This document shows positions 1 to 5,029 of a stretch of DNA of 5,029 nt, piece by piece (position 1 is the stretch's first letter; every line of letters starts with the position of its first letter). A program made the position numbers and the translations under genes. The notes below the pieces were generated by a model. That model ran no database searches. It was not told the DNA's origin and saw nothing but the letters and a program-made list of their open reading frames with translations. Origin of the DNA: Sphingomonadales bacterium (lineage in GTDB: Bacteria; Pseudomonadota; Alphaproteobacteria; Sphingomonadales; Sphingomonadaceae); assembly GCA_018067055.1 (NCBI GenBank), contig JAGPVK010000149.1, forward strand, positions 1 through 5,029, read 5' to 3'.

Positions 1-417
1 GACGGTAATTATGCCGGTATCGAGCCGCTGAACGGCGATATCGAAGCGGTGCGATCCGCCTTTGTCCGGCCGCATGATCATATGCAATGTTGGACCCGCG
101 ACAATATTCCCGAGCAGTTCGCTTATGGCAAAAATCCACGCGTGCCGTCGATCCTCTGCCTGCCCGAGATCGGCTGGGTGGTCTATCAGGATGTCCCGGA
201 ATGGATGACCGGAATCGGTGGCGGCCATGGCTATGACCAGCGGGAGCCGGACATGTTGGCCTTCTTCCTGGCCAGCGGACCAGCGATCGCCGCTGGCGGT
301 CAGCTACCGATTTTCGATAATGTGAATATCTATTCGCTGGTCGCCCGGCTGGCGGGCGTGAAGCCGGGTGCAAGCGACGGCAACCTGGCTCCGTTCGAGC
401 AGAAACTCGTCCCTTGA
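1..417 (+). CDS. Type I phosphodiesterase/nucleotide pyrophosphatase (NPP/ENPP family), C-terminal part
   Basis: The frame is open from the first base and ends at TGA 415-417, so 138 C-terminal residues are seen and the start lies outside the window. The segment YGKNPRVPSILCLPEIGW followed by GGGHGYDQ and LAFFLASGPAI is the typical end of NPP-family proteins (alkaline phosphatase superfamily). There a metal-ligand histidine in an HGYD motif (here H76 of the visible part) is followed by a 'FLA.GP.F'-like strand. Family members use two zinc ions and a nucleophilic Thr or Ser to cleave phosphodiester or pyrophosphate bonds, and bacterial ones are usually exported. The nucleophile, the other metal ligands and any signal peptide lie upstream and cannot be checked, so the substrate (nucleotides, phospholipid head groups or other) is open. 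The gene converges with the next one, with 22 bases between the stop codons. Confidence 0.88.
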   Translation, partial: DGNYAGIEPLNGDIEAVRSAFVRPHDHMQCWTRDNIPEQFAYGKNPRVPSILCLPEIGWVVYQDVPEWMTGIGGGHGYDQREPDMLAFFLASGPAIAAGGQLPIFDNVNIYSLVARLAGVKPGASDGNLAPFEQKLVP

Positions 418-439
418 TCCCGGGCGGATCGGCCTGCCA

Positions 440-910
440 TCATTGCAGCGGCTCGAAATCGGCAATCCGTTTATAGACCAGCTTGACCGGCTCGCTGTTT
501 TTGGTGCTGCAGGTTTGCCGATCGACAATCCGGTCGCCCCGGAAACCTTCCAGTTCGGTGCCGTCCTCATTCAGCGTCAGCCCCATGCCGACCCAGATCT
601 GGACTGCACATTTTTTCTGCATCGAGCGAGAAAATGGGCCGCGATGAGCGCCATAGATCAGGTTCCCGTGAACCGTTGCGGTAAAATCAACATCATTTTC
701 ATCATTGCTCGCGGACTGATCCCGGTATCGCGAGGTCAGGCTGAAGCCTTCCTGGGTGAAATAGAAAATCTCGCCATTCCCCTGCTGCCAATAGCCGGTC
801 AGATCGCTTTCAGCTGTTCCGGATTGATCAGCATCGGGCCGTGCATGCACCGCGGCGCTGCCAACCATCATCAGCGCAGAAAACACATAGACCGCTTGGC
901 GAAAAATCAT
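440..910 (-). CDS. Small exported protein of unknown function
   Basis: This reads as a 156-residue protein that I do not recognise as a named family. The N-terminus MIFRQAVYVFSALMMVGSAAVHA is a good Sec signal peptide with likely cleavage after Ala23 (VHA|RP). There is no lipobox cysteine, so a periplasmic or secreted location is inferred. The mature part (about 133 residues) has an early LTGYWQQGNGEIFYFTQ segment, alternating polar and hydrophobic strands suggesting a small beta-rich fold, and two cysteines (C101, C134) that could form a disulfide. The ATG at 910 is chosen because GGGAG lies 6 bases upstream. An upstream TTG at 937 and an ATG at 928 would put charged residues before the signal peptide and lack that spacing. 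The gene stands alone between a convergent NPP gene and a long upstream region. That it is a real gene is likely; its function is unknown. Confidence 0.75.
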   Translation of the reverse strand: MIFRQAVYVFSALMMVGSAAVHARPDADQSGTAESDLTGYWQQGNGEIFYFTQEGFSLTSRYRDQSASNDENDVDFTATVHGNLIYGAHRGPFSRSMQKKCAVQIWVGMGLTLNEDGTELEGFRGDRIVDRQTCSTKNSEPVKLVYKRIADFEPLQ

Positions 911-916
911 GGCAGA

Positions 917-921
917 CTCCC
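917..921 (-). promoter_or_regulatory. Ribosome binding site of the small exported protein gene
   Basis: On the minus strand GGGAG stands 6 bases before the ATG at 910. This spacing is what selects that ATG over the in-frame TTG (937) and ATG (928), both of which lie at or upstream of this site. Confidence 0.6.
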
Positions 922-993
922 GTTCCATTCTGACCAAGCACCTAGCCTACCGAGCCTGGCACGCTATGACCTTGATCACAGACGCTGCTTTAA

Positions 994-1005
994 CAGCAAT
1001 TGCTG
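994..1005. repeat. 12-bp perfect palindrome CAGCAATTGCTG
   Basis: The palindrome is perfect over 12 bases and sits about 85 bases upstream of the start codon of the leftward exported-protein gene, flanked by further GCTGC/GCAGC half repeats. Its position fits an operator for that gene, but no regulator family is indicated by the sequence. It has no loop, so an RNA hairpin is less likely than a dimeric protein-binding site. Confidence 0.3.
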
Positions 1006-1271
1006 CAGTTCCGATCAATTAGTTTACGCGTCTGCACATGCCAATTTCTGCTTCGTCGAGCAACCATCTCGCACTGGCCGTCATCGGCAACTACTCCTTT
1101 CCGCGCAACTGGGCATGCCGTTTTGCGGCTCGGCGCATCCCTGTTGAGCAAAGCGAGCAGCGGCATGTCTTCGGCGGCAATCGGGCAGCCCCAATGGCTG
1201 GAAAGCGCCTGGATCACCGTCGCAGCGCCGCCGATTAACACTCTGTAAATATATGTAATTTCTAGCAAATT

Positions 1272-1299
1272 ATCGATATTGGCTTTGACAAATGTCGAT
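1272..1299. repeat. Inverted repeat around a TTGACA box upstream of the PilZ gene
   Basis: The arms ATCGATATT (1272-1280) and AATGTCGAT (1291-1299) are inverted copies with one mismatch out of nine, separated by ten bases. The spacer contains TTGACA, the best -35 candidate in this region. A dimeric repressor bound here would cover the promoter, so this is a plausible operator. That role is inferred from position and symmetry only. Confidence 0.35.
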
Positions 1300-1313
1300 C
1301 CGGAACACTTAAG
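1285..1313 (+). promoter_or_regulatory. Candidate sigma-70-type promoter for the PilZ gene
   Basis: TTGACA (1285-1290) is a perfect -35 hexamer. Seventeen bases later CTTAAG (1308-1313) is only a weak match to TATAAT (3 of 6). The site lies in an AT-rich stretch and would give a leader of roughly 40-45 bases before the ATG at 1363. The weak -10 box keeps confidence low, although alphaproteobacterial -10 boxes are often degenerate. Confidence 0.35.
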
Positions 1314-1362
1314 CTCTGTCTGTGCAACCATCTGCACATCCAGGAAATATGGCGAGTATCTT

Positions 1363-1683
1363 ATGCGTAAAGACGGGGTTCCAGATCATGATCGATATAG
1401 TGAGAATCAAAGCGACAATCGAGTCAGCGCACGAATTACTGCCATAGTCCACCAGCAAGACAATCCCGGTGTTCCAGTTTTGATCGGCAACCTGTCCCGC
1501 TACGGCGTCAAGGTGGAGAGCAATTTGCAGGTCGAAATTGGTGAGGTGATCAAATTGTCGATCGAAGGATTGGGCGATTTCGAGGGCGTTGTCCGTTGGA
1601 GCGGCGAAAATCAATTCGGCGTCCACAGTTTCGATACGATTGATCTCAACCTGATCCCGCGACCGAAATTGCTTCGTAAATAG
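1363..1683 (+). CDS. PilZ domain protein, probable c-di-GMP effector
   Basis: This is a 106-residue single-domain protein. Both c-di-GMP-binding motifs of the PilZ family are present: RxxxR as RVSAR (residues 20-24) and (D/N)xSxxG as NLSRYG (43-48). A beta-rich stretch follows, and EGVVRWSGENQFGVHSF resembles the usual 'VRW....FGV.F' ending of the PilZ barrel. By family knowledge it should bind cyclic di-GMP in the cytoplasm and alter a partner protein, often one controlling motility, exopolysaccharide or envelope functions; nothing here names the partner. The ATG at 1363 is chosen with GGCGAG 6 bases upstream, a weak ribosome binding site. The same frame extends upstream to a TTG at 1279, but that would place the start inside the candidate promoter. 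It converges with mutL, leaving five bases between stop codons. The family is clear; the cellular role is unknown. Confidence 0.85.
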   Translation: MRKDGVPDHDRYSENQSDNRVSARITAIVHQQDNPGVPVLIGNLSRYGVKVESNLQVEIGEVIKLSIEGLGDFEGVVRWSGENQFGVHSFDTIDLNLIPRPKLLRK

Positions 1684-1694
1684 CCGGGCTATTT
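1678..1694. terminator. Palindrome shared by the PilZ and mutL 3' ends, possible bidirectional terminator
   Basis: AAATAGC and GCTATTT form a perfect 7-bp stem around a CGG loop, centred on 1686. The stop codons of both convergent genes lie in the arms as mirror images (TAG 1681-1683 on plus, TAG from 1691 to 1689 on minus). The outer A/T pairs supply a short U tract in either direction, but it is part of the stem, so intrinsic termination may be weak. A role as a bidirectional terminator is inferred. Confidence 0.4.
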
Positions 1695-3491
1695 TCGTCC
1701 AAACAGCTTTTCGACATCGTCCAGAGCCAGTTTCACCCAGGTCGGGCGACCGTGGTTGCACTGACCGCTGTGCGGCGTCACTTCCATCTCGCGCAGCAGC
1801 GCGTTCATTTCCGCGACACTGAGCACCCGCCCGGCCCGGACAGAGCCGTGGCAGGCCATGGTCGACGCAACATGATCGACGCGCTCCTTCAGGCTGAGTG
1901 CCTGGTCATAGGCGCCCAGTTCGTCGGCCAAATCGGTAACCAGTTCCCTGACATCGCCCGATCCGAGCATCGCCGGCGTTGCCCGCACCAGCATCGCAGT
2001 CGGGCCAAAGCGTTCCAGTTCGAGTCCGAAATCAGACAATTCCGCAATCCGCGCTTCGAGCCGGTCACAGGCATTTTCATCCAGTTCGACCACTTCCGCC
2101 ATCAGCAGCGCCTGCGAAGCCACGGTGCCGCCTTCGACCGCCTTGCGCATCCGCTCCAGCACCAGCCGCTCGTGCGCGGCATGCTGGTCGACGATCACCA
2201 GACCGTCTGCTGCTTCCGCCACGATATAGGTTTTGGCGACCTGTCCGCGGGCGATGCCGAGCGGGTAGCGGCCGACATCGGGAACCGGTCCGGAGGCTTC
2301 CTCTGCCCGGCCCATCAGCGGCGCCAGATCCTCGTCCAAATCCAGTCCCGCGAACGCGCTGCGATCATCGCGGATTGACGACGGATAGGGTTGCTGCGCT
2401 ACAGCCGCTCTACCCTGAGCTGTAAAAATGCTGGACTGTGGATCGGGCATCACCGGTTCGCTCTGCCATCGCCCCAGTGCCGATTCGGCTGGCCGCTGGA
2501 CGGCGCGAAAACCGCCCTCGTCGAGCGCCTTGCGCAGGCCGCTGACGATCATGCCGCGGATCATCGCCGGTTCGCGAAAACGCACTTCGGTCTTTGCCGG
2601 ATGAACGTTCACATCGACCAGTTCGGGCGGCATGTCGATGAACAGCGCGACCACCGGATGCCGGTCACGCGCGAGCATCTCGGCATAGGCACCGCGCACC
2701 GCTCCGACCAGCAACCGGTCCTTGACCGGGCGTCCGTTGACGAACAGGAACTGGTGATCGGCGACACCGCGATTATAGGTCGGCAAGCCAGCCACGCCGG
2801 TCAGACGAATCTCCTCGCGCTGCAGATCGACCCCGACGCTGGTGCCGCGCAGATCGCGGCTGGTCAGCGCAGCCACCCGCTCGGGTCCGGTTTCCCCGGC
2901 CTGCACCGCAATTGCCTTGCGCCCCTGGTGCTCCAGCGTGAACCCGATATCGGGCCGCGCCATCGCCAGTCGCCGAACGATGTCGGTGCAAGCGGCATAT
3001 TCGCTGCGCGCCGTGCGCAGGAATTTGCGTCTGGCCGGCACCTTGGCAAACAGCTGCTCGACCCGCACTTTCGTTCCCGGCGGGATTGCGGTCGGTCCTT
3101 CCTGTACCAGTTCGCCATGATCGATCACCCGCGACCAGCCATCTTCCCCGGCCATCCGGCTTTCAATGGTCAGGCGCGCCACGCTGGCGATCGACGGCAA
3201 CGCCTCGCCGCGAAAGCCCATCGTCGTGACCAGCTCGATCGCCTCGTCCGGCAATTTGGAAGTGGCATGACGTTCCAGCGCCAGGGCGATGTCATCGCGG
3301 TTCATGCCGGAACCATTGTCGGAGACCTGCACGAGATCGAGTCCACCCTCCTCCAGGCGAATATTGATCTGGCTGGCACCGGCATCAATCGCATTCTCGA
3401 CCAGCTCTTTGAGGGCGCTGGCCGGGCGCTCGACAACCTCTCCGGCAGCGATCCGATTTATCAGGCTATTTGGGAGTCTTCTTATTGACAT
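1689..3491 (-). CDS. mutL: DNA mismatch repair protein MutL, endonuclease-motif type
   Basis: This is a 600-residue MutL of normal length. The N-terminal GHKL ATPase shows ELVENAIDAGA (29-39; E29 and N33 act in ATP hydrolysis and Mg binding), DNGSGM (58-63), HATSK (75-79), GFRGEAL (92-98) and PGT (138-140), followed by FVNGRP (250-255) and VDVNVHPAKTEVRF (292-305). A variable, Pro/Ala-rich linker spans about 325-405. The C-terminal dimerisation domain carries DQHAAHE with a second Glu at 446, which fits the DQHA(x)2E(x)4E nicking motif, plus ACHGSVRAG (546-554) and CNHGRP (578-583). By family knowledge such MutL proteins nick DNA themselves after MutS finds a mismatch and do not need MutH. 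A QALLMA segment (460-465) sits where the clamp-binding QxLxxP motif is expected but lacks the final proline. The ATG is supported by AGGAA 7 bases upstream. It is divergent from mreB and convergent with the PilZ gene. Confidence 0.98.
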   Translation of the reverse strand: MSIRRLPNSLINRIAAGEVVERPASALKELVENAIDAGASQINIRLEEGGLDLVQVSDNGSGMNRDDIALALERHATSKLPDEAIELVTTMGFRGEALPSIASVARLTIESRMAGEDGWSRVIDHGELVQEGPTAIPPGTKVRVEQLFAKVPARRKFLRTARSEYAACTDIVRRLAMARPDIGFTLEHQGRKAIAVQAGETGPERVAALTSRDLRGTSVGVDLQREEIRLTGVAGLPTYNRGVADHQFLFVNGRPVKDRLLVGAVRGAYAEMLARDRHPVVALFIDMPPELVDVNVHPAKTEVRFREPAMIRGMIVSGLRKALDEGGFRAVQRPAESALGRWQSEPVMPDPQSSIFTAQGRAAVAQQPYPSSIRDDRSAFAGLDLDEDLAPLMGRAEEASGPVPDVGRYPLGIARGQVAKTYIVAEAADGLVIVDQHAAHERLVLERMRKAVEGGTVASQALLMAEVVELDENACDRLEARIAELSDFGLELERFGPTAMLVRATPAMLGSGDVRELVTDLADELGAYDQALSLKERVDHVASTMACHGSVRAGRVLSVAEMNALLREMEVTPHSGQCNHGRPTWVKLALDDVEKLFGRK

Positions 3492-3498
3492 ATCGCTG

Positions 3499-3503
3499 TT
3501 CCT
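3499..3503 (-). promoter_or_regulatory. Ribosome binding site of mutL
   Basis: On the minus strand AGGAA lies 7 bases before the ATG at 3491. It supports that start, which also matches where MutL proteins of this type begin (MSIRRLP followed by the INRIAAGEVV signature). Confidence 0.65.
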
Positions 3504-3506
3504 AGC

Positions 3507-3529
3507 CCAAGCGACCTTGCCAAGCGACC
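3507..3529 (+). repeat. Tandem direct repeat CCAAGCGACC in the mutL/mreB control region
   Basis: Two identical 10-base copies (3507-3516 and 3520-3529) are separated by TTG, a 13-base period. A third copy of the core CCAAGCGA occurs in inverted orientation at 3585-3592, on the mreB side. The tandem pair lies just upstream of the mutL ribosome binding site. It could be a regulator-binding site controlling both divergent genes, but no known motif is recognised. Confidence 0.4.
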
Positions 3530-3551
3530 CCTGATTTTTTGGGCGATTCCC

Positions 3552-3559
3552 ATGGTTAA
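3552..3559 (-). promoter_or_regulatory. CtrA-like half site TTAACCAT
   Basis: The minus strand reads TTAACCAT, the half-site form bound by the alphaproteobacterial cell-cycle regulator CtrA; the second TTAA of the full TTAA-N7-TTAA site is absent on either side. It is part of the 8-base palindrome GGTTAACC. An 8-base match by chance in a window this size is quite possible (about 0.15 expected), so this rests on position near mreB as much as on sequence. Confidence 0.25.
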
Positions 3560-3597
3560 CCTCATGACCCGTTCAACTTATTTATCGCTTGGATTAA

Positions 3598-4680
<1,083 letters not shown>

Positions 4681-4684
4681 GCAT

Positions 4685-4717
4685 ATGATGGAACAACGAC
4701 TGGAAGCGAAAGGATAA
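4685..4717 (+). CDS. Ten-codon open frame between mreB and mreC (doubtful)
   Basis: ATG ATG followed by eight codons (MMEQRLEAKG) ends with TAA at 4715-4717, in the same frame as mreC and overlapping the mreC ribosome binding site. It has no ribosome binding site of its own beyond the end of mreB. It could act as a coupling leader or be chance; no function is claimed. Confidence 0.12.
   Translation: MMEQRLEAKG
4709..4714 (+). promoter_or_regulatory. Ribosome binding site of mreC
   Basis: AAAGGA lies 9 bases before the ATG at 4724. It is stronger than the mreB site and fixes the mreC start, rather than the in-frame ATG at 4685, which runs into a TAA at 4715. Confidence 0.65.
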
Positions 4718-4723
4718 ACCCAT

Positions 4724-5029
4724 ATGGCGCCGCCAAATAATCGGCGTCCAGGATTTTCCAAGCGGGCGCAGTACAGCATCTTCGCCAGCTATTTACTGGG
4801 CATTTTGGGAGCGGTCTTGGGACTGCTGCTGTTGCTCATCTCGTTCATCGATCCTCAGGGATTTTCGGCTCTGCGCACGATCGGCGCGGAAACCATGGCA
4901 CCGGTCAGCAAGACCCTCTCGGAAATGGGTGGTGTCACCGGCAATGCCGGCGATGAAGTTTCTGCCTATTTCAATGCTGCATCGAAAAATGCCGCGATGC
5001 AGCGGGAACTGGAGCAGAATCGGACAGAA
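4724..5029 (+). CDS. mreC: Rod shape-determining protein MreC, N-terminal part
   Basis: The gene is cut by the window edge after 102 codons. The protein starts with a short basic cytoplasmic tail (MAPPNNRRPGFSKRAQ), then one hydrophobic membrane segment at about residues 19-41 rich in Leu, Gly and Ile. The periplasmic part then begins (FIDPQGFSALRTIGAE), and from about 78 a polar, Glu/Gln/Ala-rich stretch looks like the start of the dimerising coiled coil. This is the normal MreC plan; the beta-barrel domains lie beyond the edge. MreC connects cytoplasmic MreB to the periplasmic peptidoglycan synthases, activating PBP2. The 43-base spacing from mreB on the same strand, with no terminator seen between them, indicates one operon. 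Identification rests on the N-terminal architecture plus position after mreB. Confidence 0.9.
   Translation, partial: MAPPNNRRPGFSKRAQYSIFASYLLGILGAVLGLLLLLISFIDPQGFSALRTIGAETMAPVSKTLSEMGGVTGNAGDEVSAYFNAASKNAAMQRELEQNRTE

Larger units (their letters stand above)
911..1362. other. Long intergenic region between divergent genes, no convincing gene
   Basis: About 450 bases separate the small exported protein gene (leftward) from the PilZ gene (rightward). The part from about 1038 to 1240 is GC-rich with several overlapping short open frames on both strands, none with a good ribosome binding site or a recognisable complete domain. The frame at 1038-1238 begins with a short stretch, SSSNHLALAVIGNYSF, that resembles the start of GH15 glucoamylase-like proteins. 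The minus frame reading from a GTG near 1238 towards 990 has coding-like codon use for its first 35 or so codons. Either could be a remnant of a decayed gene. From about 1240 to 1310 the DNA turns AT-rich and contains the candidate PilZ promoter. No tRNA or structured RNA was recognised. Confidence 0.5.

Noticed and set aside
418..439. Weak hairpin (GGCGG / CTGCC with a G-T pair) between the convergent NPP and exported-protein genes
   Set aside because: It has only five imperfect pairs and no T tract on either strand, which is not enough to call a terminator.
368..1147. A 259-codon plus-strand frame running from the NPP gene end through the exported-protein gene
   Set aside because: It overlaps the NPP gene and lies antisense to a frame with a good signal peptide and ribosome binding site. 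Its translation has no recognisable features.
2391..3488. A 365-codon open frame on the plus strand opposite mutL
   Set aside because: mutL on the other strand has all its family motifs; this frame is its shadow and has no domain signal.
3485..3513. TTGACA at 3485-3490 as a -35 box for mreB
   Set aside because: It lies in the first codons of mutL, and no -10-like sequence follows at 16-18 bases.

Overview
The window looks like chromosomal DNA of an alphaproteobacterium, most likely of the Sphingomonadales (Sphingopyxis, Sphingorhabdus or Parasphingorhabdus type). This is inferred from the moderately GC-rich codon use, the style of the MreB N-terminus and the style of MutL. No rRNA or other taxonomic marker is present, so the genus is not fixed. 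Both edges cut through genes.

Layout from left to right. (1) 1-417, + strand: the C-terminal part of a type I phosphodiesterase/nucleotide pyrophosphatase (NPP, alkaline phosphatase superfamily), including the last metal-binding histidine. (2) 440-910, - strand: a small exported protein of unknown function, convergent with the NPP gene. (3) 911-1362: about 450 bases without a convincing gene. They hold the upstream regions of two divergent genes, a 12-bp palindrome, a possible decayed coding fragment, and a candidate promoter with a TTGACA box lying between inverted-repeat arms. (4) 1363-1683, + strand: a single-domain PilZ protein with both c-di-GMP-binding motifs. (5) 1689-3491, - strand: mutL, convergent with the PilZ gene and five bases from it; one palindrome contains both stop codons. 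(6) 3492-3642: the divergent mutL/mreB control region, with a repeated CCAAGCGA motif, a CtrA-like half site and a short hairpin. (7) 3643-4680, + strand: mreB. (8) 4724-5029, + strand: the start of mreC, cut by the window edge.

Functionally, mreB and mreC form the head of the usual rod-shape (elongasome) operon, in which MreB filaments on the inner membrane face are linked through MreC to peptidoglycan synthesis. mutL encodes the mismatch-repair ATPase, here the kind that carries its own endonuclease motif. The PilZ protein is probably a c-di-GMP effector. No pathway visible in the window links the PilZ, NPP and small exported proteins to these genes.

The coding content is ordinary. I found no mobile element, CRISPR array, RNA gene or recognisable new system. 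The observations worth a second look are regulatory DNA and one possible gene remnant; all are modest and unverified.
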